Shown here piece after piece: positions 1 to 10,598 of a stretch of 64,000 nucleotides of DNA; position 1 is the first letter of the stretch; every line of letters starts with the position of its first letter. The notes beneath the pieces are model-generated. The model was not told the DNA's origin, ran no database searches, and was given only the letters and a program-made list of their open reading frames with translations. The stretch is from the NCBI GenBank assembly GCA_037046615.1, contig JBAOHD010000008.1, forward strand, positions 572,705 through 636,704, written 5' to 3'. This DNA is from Phosphoribacter sp037046615 (GTDB lineage: Bacteria > Actinomycetota > Actinomycetes > Actinomycetales > Dermatophilaceae). Made by a program: the position numbers and the translations under genes.

Positions 1-273
1 CGGGAAGTTGTTCGTCGCATGGAGGCGTTCGATCGCCTCGCGCCACTGCCCCTTCCACGCGAGGTCGTTCCACTCAGGGATCAGGTTGCCGAGGGGACAG
101 CCGTTGTGACAGAACGGGATTCCACAATCCATGCACCGCCCCGCCTGACGCCTCAGCTGATCGACATCCTGGGGTTCGTAGACCTCACGCCAGTCTTGGA
201 TCCGGACCGGGACGGGGCGACGGGCGGGCAGCTCGCGCGTGCGAGTGGTGAGAAAGCCCTGAGGGTCAGCCAT
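1..273 (-). CDS. gltD: Glutamate synthase (NADPH) small subunit, N-terminal part, cut by window edge
   Basis: The small subunit of NADPH-glutamate synthase passes electrons from NADPH to the large subunit for making glutamate from glutamine and 2-oxoglutarate. Reading leftwards from the ATG at 273 gives a protein starting MADPQGFLTTRTRELPARR. It contains the family's N-terminal iron-sulfur motif, with Cys in CMDCGIPFCHNGCPLGN, followed by LIPEWND. About 91 residues are inside the window; the FAD and NADPH domains lie beyond base 1. The start overlaps the end of gltB by 8 bases, so the two are translationally coupled. Family assignment is firm. Confidence 0.95.
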   Translation of the reverse strand, partial: MADPQGFLTTRTRELPARRPVPVRIQDWREVYEPQDVDQLRRQAGRCMDCGIPFCHNGCPLGNLIPEWNDLAWKGQWREAIERLHATNNFP

Positions 274-3200
274 GGGAAGCCTCCATGATCCGGTTCCACA
301 CTTCGGTGCCGTCAAGGTCCAGGCCTTCGGCCTGAGCTGCCTCGCGGACATCGAGGACAAGTTGATAGTCACGCGGGAGCACGAGCGTGAAGCGGCTGCG
401 AGCCTGCTCCCAGTCAGCGAGCAGACGCGCGGCGACGGAAGACTCTGTCCATGCATGGTGCGCCTCGAGCATGCGTCGGACGACATCGATGTCGGCGTCG
501 CGCAGCGGCATGAGGTCGACGAGCTCGGAGTTGACGAGTTCGGCCCGCAGGTCAAGGACATAGGCCACACCGCCCGACATGCCTGCCGCGAAGTTGCGCC
601 CGGTCGGCCCGAGGACGAGCACCCGGCCCCCGGTCATGTACTCACAACCGTGATCGCCGACGCCCTCGACGACCGCCGTCGCACCGGAGTTGCGGACGCA
701 GAAGCGCTCTCCGGTGCGGCCGCGCAGATAGATCTCGCCGCTGGTCGCGCCGTATCCGATGACATTGCCGGCGATGACATTGTCTTCGGCCACGATCGGG
801 GAGGCCTTGTCGGGACGGACGACGACCCGGCCCCCGGAGAGGCCCTTGCCGACGTAGTCGTTGCTGTCACCGATGAGGGTGAGGGTGACACCCGCAGGCA
901 GGAACGCGCCGAACGACTGGCCCCCGGACCCGGTGAGGGTGAGCTCGATGGTGCCGTCCGGCAACCCGTGGGGGTGCGACTTGGTCACCGTATGGCCAAG
1001 CATCGTGCCCACGGTGCGGTTGACGTTGCGGACCGCGCTCACCCCGCGCACCGGCTCACCGCGGTCGATCGCCGGGGAGGCGATGTCGACCAGGGTGTTG
1101 TCGAGGGCCGCCGCCAGCCCGTGGTCCTGGACGACCGACTGGTATGCCGTGCCGCCAGTGGGGTCCTCGACCGCGGCCAGGATCGGGCGCAGGTCGAGCC
1201 CGGAGGCCTTCCAGTGCTCGATCGCCGCGTCGGTGACGAGGGAGTCAACCTGTCCGATGGCCTCCTGGAGGGTGCGGAAGCCCAGTGACGCCAGGAGCTC
1301 ACGCACCTCTTCGGCGATGTACTCGAAGAAGGTCTCGACGAACTCCGGCTTGCCCGAAAAGCGCGCCCGGAGTTCGGGATTCTGTGTCGCGACGCCGACG
1401 GGACAGGTGTCGAGGTGGCAGACCCGCATCATGATGCAGCCGCTGACCACCAGAGGGGCGGTCGCGAAGCCGAACTCTTCGGCGCCGAGCAAGGCGGCGA
1501 TGACGACATCACGGCCGGTCTTGAGTTGCCCGTCGGTCTGGACGACGATGCGGTCGCGCAGGCCGTTGAGGCGCAGGGTCTGCTGGGTTTCGGCGAGCCC
1601 GAGCTCCCAGGGAGCACCGGCGTGCTTGAGCGAGGTCAAGGGCGAGGCGCCGGTGCCACCGTCGTGACCGGAGATGAGCACGACGTCGGCGTGGGCCTTG
1701 GAGACGCCCGCAGCAACCGTCCCGACGCCGACCTCCGACACGAGCTTGACGTGGATGCGCGCGCTCGGGTTGGCGTTCTTGAGGTCGTGGATCAGCTGGG
1801 CGAGGTCTTCGATCGAATAGATGTCGTGGTGCGGCGGCGGGCTGATCAGTCCGACGCCGGGGGTCGAGTGCCGCGTCTTGGCCACCCAGGGGTAGACCTT
1901 CTTGCCCGGGAGTTGACCACCCTCGCCTGGCTTGGCGCCTTGGGCCATCTTGATCTGGATGTCATCCGACTCGGTGAGATAGAGGCTCGTGACCCCGAAT
2001 CGACCCGAGGCGACCTGCTTGATCGCCGACCGGCGGGTCGGGTCGAGGAGCCGGTCGACGTCCTCGCCACCTTCACCGGTGTTGGATTTGCCGCCGAGCC
2101 GGTTCATGGCGATCGCCAGGGTCTCGTGCGCCTCGCGGCTGATCGAGCCGTAGCTCATCGCCCCGGTCTGGAACCGCTTGACGATCTCGCTGACCGGCTC
2201 GACCTCGTCGATCGAGATCGGCTCTCGCCCGGTGACAGATGAGCCCGCGAAGCTGAAGAGCCCGCGCAAGGTCATGAGGCGCTCGGACTGCTCGTCCACC
2301 CGGGCGGTGTACTGCTTGAAGATGTCGTAGCGACGCTGGCGCGTCGAGTGCTGGAGCCGGAAGACGGTGTCGGGGTCGAACAGATGCGGCTCGCCCTCCC
2401 GGCGCCACTGGTATTCCCCGCCGACCCACAGGGTCCGGTGGGCCGGGTGGACGCCCTCGAGGGGGTAGGCCAGCGCATGCCGGGCGGCGACTTCGTCGGC
2501 AATGACGTCGAGCCCGACGCCGCCGAGCTGGGTCACCGTCCCGGTGAAGTAGCGGTTGACGACGTCCTGCGACAGACCGATCGCCTCGAAGACCTGGGCT
2601 CCGCAGTAGGAGGCCACCGTCGAGATGCCCATCTTGGACATGACCTTGAGGACGCCCTTGCCGAGCCCTTTGATGAGGTTTGCGACGGCCTTGTCGGCTG
2701 TCACTCCCGTGAGGGCTCCGGAGCGGACGAGTTCTTCGACGCTCTCCATCGCGAGATAGGGGTTGACCGCTGCCGCGCCGTAGCCGACGAGCAGTGCGAC
2801 GTGGTGGACCTCGCGGACGTCACCGGCCTCGACGATGAGTCCGACCTTGGTGCGGGTCTTCTCCCGGATGAGGTGATGGTGGACCGCCGAAGTCAGGAGC
2901 AACGACGGGATGGGTGCGAGGTCGCGCCCCGAGTCACGGTCGGACAGGACGACGAAGCGCACGCCGCGGGCGATCGCTCCGGAGACTTCGGCGCAGAGCA
3001 CCTCGATCCGCGCGGCCATGGCCGAAGCCCCACCCGACACGTCATAGAGACCGCGCACGACGTGGGTCGCATACCCCGGAAGGTCGCCGTCGGCGTTGAT
3101 GTGGACGATCTTGGCCAACTCGTCGTTGTCGATGACCGGGAATTTGACGATGACCTTGCGGGCGTGAGCGGGAGTGTCCTCGAGGATGTTGCCCTCGGGC

Positions 3201-4859
3201 CCGATGACCGTGCCCAGCGAGGTGACGAGCTCTTCGCGGATCGCATCCAACGGCGGATTCGTCACTTGGGCGAACAGCTGGGTGAAGTAGTCGAAGAGCA
3301 GGCGCGGCCGACTCGACAACACCGCGATCGGGCTGTCGGTGCCCATGGAGCCGAGCGCCTCTCCGCCGGTCTTGGCCATCGGCGACAGGATGACGCGCAG
3401 CTCCTCCTGCGTGTAGCCGAAGGTCTGCTGCCGACGGGCGACGGACTTGGCCGTGTGGACGATGTGTTCGCGGTCGGGCAGGTCGGCGATCCGGATCAGG
3501 CCGGCGTGCATCCACTCCTCGTAAGGCGCCGCCGCTGAGAGGTCCGCCTTGATCTCGTCATCCCGGACGATCCGGCCGTGCTCGGTGTCCACGAGGAACA
3601 TCCGGCCAGGCTGCAGCCGCCCCTTGCGGACCACCCGGGCGGGATCGAGGTCGAGCACGCCCGTCTCGGACGCCAACACGACGAGCCCGTCATCGGTGAC
3701 CGAGTAGCGCCCGGGGCGCAGGCCGTTACGGTCCAGCACCGCTCCGATGACGGTGCCATCCGTGAAGGTCACACAGGCAGGTCCGTCCCACGGCTCCATG
3801 AGGGTCGAGTGGTAGCGGTAGAAGGCCCGGCGCGCGGGATCCATGTCGGTGTGGTTTTCCCACGCCTCGGGGATCATCATGAGCACCGCGTGGGGCAGCG
3901 AGCGGCCACTGAGGTGCAGCAACTCGAGCACCTCGTCGAAGGAGGCCGAGTCGGATGCGCCCGGAGTGCAGATCGGGAAGAGGCGGTTGAGGTCGCCGGG
4001 AATCGCGTCGGTCGCGAGCATCGACTCACGAGCCCTCATCCAGTTGCGGTTGCCCTTGACAGTGTTGATCTCACCGTTGTGGGCGATGAGCCGGTACGGA
4101 TGCGCGAGCGGCCACGAGGGGAAGGTGTTGGTCGAGAACCGCGAGTGCACGAGTGCGAGCTCGGTCTCGAAGCGCGGGTCCGACAGGTCTGGGAAGAAGG
4201 GCTCAAGCTGGGTGGTCGTCAGCATCCCCTTGTAGACGAGGGTCCGCGACGACAGCGAGGGGAAGTAGACCTCGACCTCTCGCTCGGCGCGCTTGCGCAG
4301 GCAGAAGGCGACCCGGTCGAGCTCGAGGCCCGGCCTGGCCACCGAGCGCCGCGCACGAACAACTTGCGCGAAGTGCGGCATACAGGCCTTCGCGCTGATC
4401 GCCGACCAACTCCGGGACGATGGGCACCTCACGCCAGCCGAGGACCTGTGAGTCCCTCCTGAGCGGCGATGGCCTCGATCCGAGCGACCGCCGACGGTCC
4501 GTGCCTCGCGGGTCGATGGGCAGGTATGCCGCCCCCACGGCATACCGACCCGCATGGCGGAAGTTCCGGTCCCCCGGCGTCCCGCAGTGACCTCGCGCAG
4601 GAAGCGGTCGGGGATCTGGGTGAGGATGCCGGCGCCGTCGCCGACCAGGGGGTCCGAGCCGGTGGCGCCGCGGTGGTCGAGGTTGCGCAGCGCCGTCAGC
4701 GCGCAGCTCGACGATGTCGTGTCCGGCGGTCGGCCCCGCAGGCGTGGCGACCATCGCGACGCCACATGCGTCGTGCTCGAACTCCCGCCGGTAGAGACCC
4801 GATGTCGTCGGGGAGTAGCGGAAAAGGGCATGCGCGGTTGCGTCATGGGTGAGCCTCAC
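266..4859 (-). CDS. gltB: Glutamate synthase large subunit, 5' end frameshifted
   Basis: Large subunit of glutamate synthase, about 1,530 residues, in the cytoplasmic GS-GOGAT ammonia assimilation pathway. From base 4,330 down to 266 the reading frame is intact and shows the central domain, the FMN-binding synthase domain and the 3Fe-4S cysteines (CIMMRVCHLDTCPVG). The N-terminal class II amidotransferase is broken. The catalytic Cys context (HDACGVAM) and the start (GTG at 4859) are in one frame, LRNLDHRGATGSDPLVGDGAG is in another, and VLGWREVPIVPELVGDQR is back in the first. At least four single-base shifts therefore lie between about 4,330 and 4,760. The rest of the gene is clean and gltD is coupled downstream, so I read these as sequence errors rather than decay. 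Confidence 0.9.
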
Positions 4860-5009
4860 CGTCCTGGCACCAGGCGTCACCGATGAGGAGCCGACGTGGA
4901 GATGACGGCTGGACGGCGGTGGCCAGCGTGGGCAGGATACCGGACCCGGAAACATCGTCCTACAGTGTGATACGCGTCATTCCGTATGCCGAGACGCTGG
5001 CGTCTCGCG

Positions 5010-5935
5010 TCACTGGTCCGGCAGGGCGGCGCTTGCCTGGACAGACGCAGCGTCCGAGGCGCGGTTCGCCGCGACCGGCGCGGCGTGTAGAGGAACACTG
5101 CCGAGCGCCAGGATCGAGCAGCCGAGACCCAGGTGTTGACCCGCAGGCCGAGGATCCGGTTGGCCTCGTCGGTGCGCATCAGCTCGATGAAGAAACGGCC
5201 GAGCGGGTAGCCGGCGATCGACGAGCGCGCCGAAGACCTGCCCCGGGCGGAACGTCCGCGCGACGGTCCCAGCCAGACCAGGACGGCCGGCGAGCGAGAG
5301 GACACCAGAGCAGCCTCGTAGAGAAAGGTCGGGTGGAACATCACCTTTGACGATGGGATTGCCCTCAGGGTCTGTTACGGCGCGTCCGGCGTGCTGATCC
5401 CACTCGTAGATCTGCAAGCCCCCACGGCAGGTCGGTCGGCGAGCCGTAGATCTCGTTGTTGAACCAGTTGCCCAACCTGCCCCAAGGCCTGGGCCACGAG
5501 CGTACCCCGGCGCCGCGGCGTCGAGCGAAGTCGGCGGAATGCGACGCCGCGCTCGCCGGCAGCCGATCCAGGCGCCGACGGCAGCCCAAGGCGACGGCAC
5601 CCCAGATGCCGAGCCCGCCCTCCCAGATCTCGCACGGCGTCCCACGGGTTGCCACCCTCGCCGAAGTAGGCCTGCGGGCGTCGTGATGACGTGGTAGATC
5701 CGCCCACCGACGATGCCGAAGGGCACCGCCCACGCGGCGATGTCCAGGACCGAGCCCGGGGGTCGTCGCCCCGGGCGAGCGAGGCGGCGCTGGGCGATCC
5801 AGGCGGCGACGACGATGCCGGCGAGGATGGACAGGGCATAGGCGCGGACCGGCAAGCGGGCCGAGATGCCAGCACACGCCGGTCGTCGGGCTGGGGATCT
5901 CGGCGACCAGGTCGACAGGTCGACCAGCGTGGCTC
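5010..5935 (-). CDS. lgt: Prolipoprotein diacylglyceryl transferase, reading frame broken many times
   Basis: Lgt is a multi-pass membrane enzyme that transfers diacylglycerol from phosphatidylglycerol to the lipobox cysteine. Pieces of the protein can be read in all three minus frames in the right order. They are IPSPTTGV and WHLGPL, then VRAYALSILAGIVVAAWIAQRR, then VPFGIVGGRIYHVITTP, then GGLGIWGAVALG, then RLGNWFNNEIYGSPTDLPWGL, then HPTFLYEA, and finally FFIELMRTDEANRILGLRVN. Recovering one protein needs at least six one- or two-base corrections. One example is an extra T after CCGC near 5,850. The position between trpA and gltB is the usual actinobacterial one. Both ends are approximate. 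Lgt is normally essential in actinomycetes with many lipoproteins, so error is likelier than loss. Confidence 0.8.
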
Positions 5936-5946
5936 AGGGCGGCCAG

Positions 5947-6761
5947 CGGTCACCGGTGCGCATCGGCCCTTGACTGCGGCCCGGAAGCCGGCGGCAGTCG
6001 AGCTCCGCGACATTGCCGTTGAGCTCGCAGTACCGTGTCATTGATCTATGACCGTCGGCGTGCCGGTGACGCCGGCCCTGCTCGGAGCTGGTCACCTCGA
6101 GGGCGCTCGATGTGGGCCGTGCATACGTGAGCGACCTGCTGGCACGCCTTCCAGGTGTCCAGGCAGTGCCGGCGATCCCCGACCTGCTGGCGCCAGCGCC
6201 CGGAGTTGGGCGTCGGTCCAGCCCGTGCCCTCCTTGCGCCGGCTGGGCGGCATACACCGCGCTCATGTAGTCATAGAACTTGCCCTGGTCCGCGGCGCAG
6301 AAGGCGCCGTTGGCGGCCCGGACGGAGGAGTCGTTACGCAGCGTCGACGTCGAGGAAGGTCATCGTGTGGACGACGAGCTTCGACCTGCGTTGGTCTTCG
6401 ACGAGCTGGGTGACCGCCGAGCCCGTAGGTTGCTTCGAACTGCTTGCACGACCGGGCACTGCGGGTCTTCGTAGACGTCGAGGGTTGGCACACCGGTGGC
6501 GTCCGGGTTGACGACCATCGCCTGACCGAAGCCGAGGGCGCCCTTGGGCACGGCCTGCGAGGCGACTGCGGGGGTGGCGCCTGGCGTCGCAGGGGTCGCC
6601 CCGCCGGCTGGTGAGTTCGTCGACGACTTGCCGATCCCGATGAACAGCAGCGCGATCACGATGGCCACGGAGACAAGGGCAATCAGACCACCGATAAGGA
6701 TCCGGTTGGTCGAGCGAGGCGCTGTTGCAGCGAGTTTCTGGGTCGGGTCAGGACGAGACAT
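5947..6761 (-). CDS. Membrane-anchored DsbA-like thioredoxin-fold protein, frameshifted
   Basis: Probable extracytoplasmic thiol-disulfide protein of the DsbA/thioredoxin_4 type. The clean 5' part starts at ATG 6761 (MSRPDPTQK). It has one membrane anchor at about residues 23-45, a Pro/Ala-rich linker, and then VPTLDVYEDPQCPV. The active-site CPVC is restored if one G near 6,452 is removed, giving CPVCKQFEATYG. Further pieces in other frames follow: FYDYMSAVYAAQP, GVTGTPTV (the cis-Pro region) and AAGFRAAVKGR. At least five indels are needed. It sits between a MauE/DoxX-like gene and lgt; a MauE-type membrane partner is compatible with a thiol redox pair. The 3' end is approximate. Confidence 0.7.
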
Positions 6762-6803
6762 GGCGACATTCTCCCCCATCACGCCAGCCTTGACCCAACC
6801 GAC

Positions 6804-7259
6804 TCACAGTCTGTCGTCGAGCGCAAAAGCCGAGCGCGGGGATCGCACCAGCCAGAGCGCGCCGAGAAGAAGCGCCAGATCTCGGGCAAGTTCCAGCGGG
6901 TATGCCGTCCGCCCAGCCTCGATCGTGCCTCCCCCACCGAAGCAACCACAGTCGATCGACAACCCCTGACTCCAGGCCCACGCGATCCCGATGATGAAGG
7001 CGATCATGAGCACGGCAGTCACAGCGGCGGCGATGCGGGTAAACAGCCCGAGCACGAGGAGCAGACCGACGATCAGCTCGACTCCCGGGAGGGCATAGCC
7101 GACATAGCCCGCGATGTCGTAGGGCAAGAGTTGGTAGGCCCGCACGGCAAAGGCCGACTGTCCGAGGTTGGTCACCTTGAGGGCGCCAGCCACGATGAGG
7201 ACAACCCCGAGAATGATCCGCACGATCGCGCGGACGAGTTCCCAGCGGCGTTCGGTCAC
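6804..7259 (-). CDS. MauE/DoxX-family membrane protein
   Basis: Small integral membrane protein of 151 residues with about four hydrophobic segments (roughly 8-26, 45-70, 73-95 and 122-141). It resembles the MauE/DoxX family, whose members are linked to thiol redox or electron transfer in the membrane. A cysteine pair, SIDCGCFGGGG at about residues 101-111, lies in the loop before the last helix. The start is GTG at 7259, sharing GTGA with the trpA stop, so it is coupled to trpA. The next gene downstream encodes a DsbA-like thioredoxin fold, which suggests the two work together. The exact substrate cannot be read from sequence. Confidence 0.75.
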   Translation of the reverse strand: MTERRWELVRAIVRIILGVVLIVAGALKVTNLGQSAFAVRAYQLLPYDIAGYVGYALPGVELIVGLLLVLGLFTRIAAAVTAVLMIAFIIGIAWAWSQGLSIDCGCFGGGGTIEAGRTAYPLELARDLALLLGALWLVRSPRSAFALDDRL

Positions 7260-8068
7260 GCCCGACCCTCACGGACGCCTGCGGCCAACTCGCTCGCCAG
7301 GGCCCGGACCGCCGGGATGCCACCGTCGTCGAGGGCTCGGACGAGCGCTGATCCGACGATGACGCCGTCGGCATAGCGGGCGACCTCGGCCGCCTGAGCG
7401 CGGGTCGAGACCCCCAGCCCGACGCAGATCGGGAGGTCGGTGACCTCGCGCGTGCGAGCAACGACGTCCGCGGCGGCTGAGCCGACCGTGGCCCGGGTGC
7501 CCGTCACTCCCATCGTCGATGCGGCATACACGAAGCCGCGGCACGCGCTTGTCGCGACCACCAGACGCTCAGACGTCGAGGAGGGGGCGACGAGGAACAC
7601 CGGGTCGATGCCATGGCGCGTCGCGGCCACAAGCCAGTCGGCGCCCTCGTCAGGGATGAGGTCAGGCGTGATGACTCCACTCCCGCCGGCAGCCGCGAGC
7701 TCGGCGGCGAAGCGGTCGACCCCGCGGCGCAGGACGAGGTTCCAATACGTCATGACGTATGCCGCCGCGCCGGCCCGGACCGCGGTCGCTACCGCGAGAA
7801 AGACGTCGTCCACGACAGACCCGTTGGCAAGGGCTTTCTCGGTGGCGCGTTGGATGACCGGGCCGTCGAGCAGGGGGTCGCTGTAGGGGACGCCCACTTC
7901 GACGATGTCGACGCCGGCCTCGACGACCGCCTCGATCGCCTCCAGGCTGCCCGCCACGGTGGGAAAACCCACAGGGAGATAGGCGATGAGCGCTGCCCGA
8001 CCCTCGGCACGACAGGCAGCGAGCACGTGGGCGCCCTGGGTGAGGTTGAGGGTCACGTGGTCACTCAT
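7256..8068 (-). CDS. trpA: Tryptophan synthase alpha subunit
   Basis: TrpA cleaves indole-3-glycerol phosphate to indole, which is channelled to TrpB. The protein is about 270 residues, normal for the family. The catalytic Glu and Asp are visible in VEVGVPYSDPLLDGP (about residues 45-59). A Gly-rich phosphate-binding region follows near LPICVGLGVSTRAQ and DGVIVGSALVRAL. I start at ATG 8068 (MSDHVTLNL) because this ATG overlaps the trpB stop as ATGA; an upstream in-frame start would run well into trpB. Confidence 0.96.
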   Translation of the reverse strand: MSDHVTLNLTQGAHVLAACRAEGRAALIAYLPVGFPTVAGSLEAIEAVVEAGVDIVEVGVPYSDPLLDGPVIQRATEKALANGSVVDDVFLAVATAVRAGAAAYVMTYWNLVLRRGVDRFAAELAAAGGSGVITPDLIPDEGADWLVAATRHGIDPVFLVAPSSTSERLVVATSACRGFVYAASTMGVTGTRATVGSAAADVVARTREVTDLPICVGLGVSTRAQAAEVARYADGVIVGSALVRALDDGGIPAVRALASELAAGVREGRA

Positions 8069-9291
8069 GCCGGGCTCCCCTGCGTCGCGGCGTCGTCCAG
8101 CAGTCCGAACCACCTTGCCGCCGTGTGGACGTCCTTGTCACCGCGACCGGAAAGGTTGACGAGCAGGACCGCGTCCGACCCCAGCTCACGCCCGATCACC
8201 ATGGCCCCGGCGAGTGCGTGGGCGGACTCGATCGCCGGCAGAATGCCCTCGGTGCGGGACAGCAAGCGGAAGGCTTCCATGGCCTCGGTGTCGGTCGCGG
8301 AGCGGTATTCGGCTCGCCCGATCTCGTGCAGGTGTGCATGCTCCGGCCCGACGCTCGGGTAGTCCAATCCGGCTGAGACGGAATGGGATTCGATCGTCTG
8401 ACCGTCGTCATCCTGGAGGACGTAGGTCGCGGCACCGTGCAGGACGCCCCGGCTCCCGCCTGAAAATCGCGCTGCGTGACGGCCGGTCTCGACCCCGTCG
8501 CCGCCGGCTTCGACGCCGATGAGCCGCACGGTGGGGTCATCGAGGAACCGGTGGAAGATGCCCATTGCGTTGGAACCGCCACCGACACAGGCGATGACCG
8601 CGTCGGGCAGTCGGCCCACCAGATCGAGAACTTGCGCGCGTGCCTCGACTCCGATGATGCGATGGAAGTCGCGCACCATTTCGGGGAATGGGTGGGGGCC
8701 GGTCACGGTGCCGAGGACGTAATGCGTGGTCTCGACGTTGGCGACCCAGTCACGCAAGGCCTCGTTCACCGCGTCCTTGAGGGTCTGGCTGCCATTGGTG
8801 ACTGCCACCACCTCGGCGCCGAGCAGCTGCATGCGAGCGACGTTGAGCGCCTGGCGTTCGGTATCGACCTTGCCCATATAGACGATGCATTCCAGGCCGA
8901 GCAGGGCCGCTGCGGTCGCGGTGGCGACGCCGTGTTGACCGGCGCCGGTTTCGGCGATGACCCGGGTCTTGCCCATCCGCGTGGCCAGGAGAGCCTGCCC
9001 GAGGACGTTGTTGATCTTGTGGGAGCCGGTGTGGTTGAGGTCTTCGCGTTTGAGCAGCACTCGCGCCCCGCCGCAGTGGGCGGCGAACCGCGGCACCTCG
9101 GTGAGAATCGAGGGGCGGCCGGTGTAGGTGCGGTGGAGGCGGTCGAGCTCGCCGATGAACTCCGGGTCGACGAGGGCCTTGCGGCGCACCTCGTCGAGTT
9201 GTTCGAGGGCCGGGATGAGTGCTTCTGGGACGAATCGGCCCCCGAAGTCACCGAAGCGTCCAATGCCGGGCGATCCCTGGTGACTCGTCAT
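8065..9291 (-). CDS. trpB: Tryptophan synthase beta chain
   Basis: TrpB condenses indole with serine to tryptophan using pyridoxal phosphate. The protein is 408 residues. The PLP lysine lies in HTGSHKINNVLGQA (about residues 83-96) and the phosphate-binding loop in CVGGGSNAMG. The start ATG 9291 (MTSHQGSPG) is preceded by a strong AGGAGGA ribosome-binding site and overlaps the trpC stop by ATGA. It is the middle gene of the coupled trpC-trpB-trpA unit. Confidence 0.97.
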   Translation of the reverse strand: MTSHQGSPGIGRFGDFGGRFVPEALIPALEQLDEVRRKALVDPEFIGELDRLHRTYTGRPSILTEVPRFAAHCGGARVLLKREDLNHTGSHKINNVLGQALLATRMGKTRVIAETGAGQHGVATATAAALLGLECIVYMGKVDTERQALNVARMQLLGAEVVAVTNGSQTLKDAVNEALRDWVANVETTHYVLGTVTGPHPFPEMVRDFHRIIGVEARAQVLDLVGRLPDAVIACVGGGSNAMGIFHRFLDDPTVRLIGVEAGGDGVETGRHAARFSGGSRGVLHGAATYVLQDDDGQTIESHSVSAGLDYPSVGPEHAHLHEIGRAEYRSATDTEAMEAFRLLSRTEGILPAIESAHALAGAMVIGRELGSDAVLLVNLSGRGDKDVHTAARWFGLLDDAATQGSPA

Positions 9292-10154
9292 CGACTGTCC
9301 TCCTCCTGCGCACCGGCCCATGCCGCCGCATCTCCACCGACTCGCTCCCCTACGGCCGAGCGGGTCACGCTTGCGAAACTCGCCACTGCCGCAGCGGGAT
9401 TGCCTCCCGTGACCAAAGCTTCACCCACGAGGACCCCGTCTGCGCCAGCGTTGACGTAGGTCTGCACGTCCGCGACATCGCGGATTCCCGACTCGGCAAT
9501 GGCGACCACATCTGCGGGGATACCCGCTGCCAGGCGCGCGAACACCGCCCGGTCGACCTCGAGCGTCTTGAGGTTGCGTGCATTGACGCCAATGACGGAG
9601 GCACCGCTGGCGACGGCACGGGCTGTTTCTTCCTCGTCGTGGACCTCGACCAGCGCCGTCATCCCGAGAGACCGCGCCTGGTCGTGGAACTCGACGAGCT
9701 GCGTGTCCGTCAGCGCGGCGACGATGAGCAGGATGATGTCGGCGCCCCAGGCGCGCGCCTCGAGGATTTGATAGGGGTCGACCATAAAGTCCTTGCGCAA
9801 GACCGGAATCTGCACGGCTGCGCGGACCGCGGCCAGGTCGGCCAGGGTGCCGTTGAAGCGCCGCTGCTCGGTCAGGACGCTGATCGCGGTCGCGCCCCCA
9901 GCGGCATACGCTGCGGCCAAGGCGGCAGGGTCGGCGATCGGCGCGAGGGAGCCCTTGCTGGGGCTCGCGCGCTTGACCTCCGCGATGACAGCGGTACCCC
10001 CTGCGTGTCGGAGTGCACCTTCAGCGTCAAGCGCCGGCGGCTGATCGGCGACTCGCGCGAGCAGGTCTGTCCACGGGGTCGCTTCTTGGCGGACGGCGAG
10101 GTCGGCCTTGACGCCTGCGATGATGCTGTCGAGCACGGTAGGTGGAGGGGGCAC
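9288..10154 (-). CDS. trpC: Indole-3-glycerol phosphate synthase
   Basis: TrpC closes the indole ring in tryptophan synthesis. It is a TIM-barrel protein of 288 residues with the typical EVKRASPSKG (about residues 57-66), LRKDF and IGVNARNLKT motifs. The GTG at 10154 follows a good -10 box on the minus strand (TAGATT, 10166-10161) by six bases. The transcript is probably leaderless and starts here, giving trpCBA its own promoter inside the larger cluster. The stop overlaps trpB by ATGA. Confidence 0.95.
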   Translation of the reverse strand: MPPPPTVLDSIIAGVKADLAVRQEATPWTDLLARVADQPPALDAEGALRHAGGTAVIAEVKRASPSKGSLAPIADPAALAAAYAAGGATAISVLTEQRRFNGTLADLAAVRAAVQIPVLRKDFMVDPYQILEARAWGADIILLIVAALTDTQLVEFHDQARSLGMTALVEVHDEEETARAVASGASVIGVNARNLKTLEVDRAVFARLAAGIPADVVAIAESGIRDVADVQTYVNAGADGVLVGEALVTGGNPAAAVASFASVTRSAVGERVGGDAAAWAGAQEEDSR

Positions 10155-10166
10155 CGGGCAAATCTA
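10155..10166 (-). promoter_or_regulatory. -10 box for a leaderless trpC transcript
   Basis: The minus strand reads TAGATT at 10166-10161, then six bases, then the GTG start of trpC. There is no ribosome-binding site in the gap. Actinobacteria commonly make leaderless mRNAs with this geometry. No convincing -35 box is visible. Confidence 0.55.
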
Positions 10167-10178
10167 ACGTGGTCGGTC

Positions 10179-10598
10179 TCAGGCGGGCGAAAGCCAGGCC
10201 CATCCTGGGATATTGCGCAGCACGGTAAACGCAACGAGTCCCACGATGACCGAGCGGAACGCCCAGCCGCTCGGATCCACCCGCAATGGGGGCCGACCCC
10301 GCAGGTGCCACGCGAGGAGCCCGAAGACCCCAACGAGGATCGCGACCAGGACGAGTGGGTTGAACCCGAGCGACCCGAGGACGTCACCGTGCAGCAGGGC
10401 GTGCGCTGACCGAAGTCCCCCGCATCCCGGGCAGAAGAAGCCTGTCGTCGCGAGGATGGGGCACGGCAAGAAGCGGCCGGGCTGACTCGGGTCGACGGCA
10501 TACACGTATGCCGTGGCCGCCAACAGCCCACCCACGCCGAGTGCGCGCCGGCGGCTGAGGCGGCCGACGCGCACTGCGGGTGAGGAGGCAGCGGGCAC
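10179..10598 (-). CDS. DUF2752 family membrane protein
   Basis: Small membrane protein of about 139 residues carrying the DUF2752 signature CPILATTGFFCPGCGGLRS, with the Cys-containing loop next to helix two, and LLHGD. Function is unknown in the family. About three to four membrane segments are predicted from hydrophobicity. The GTG at 10598 shares its first base with the TAG stop of the preceding gene, so the two are coupled. A DUF2752 gene within actinobacterial trp clusters is common; I infer no enzymatic role. Confidence 0.8.
   Translation of the reverse strand: MPAASSPAVRVGRLSRRRALGVGGLLAATAYVYAVDPSQPGRFLPCPILATTGFFCPGCGGLRSAHALLHGDVLGSLGFNPLVLVAILVGVFGLLAWHLRGRPPLRVDPSGWAFRSVIVGLVAFTVLRNIPGWAWLSPA

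Noticed and set aside
272..4462. Long plus-strand open frames across gltB
   Set aside because: They are antisense shadows of a conserved gene in high-GC DNA, rich in Arg, Asp and Gly, without ribosome-binding sites or family resemblance.
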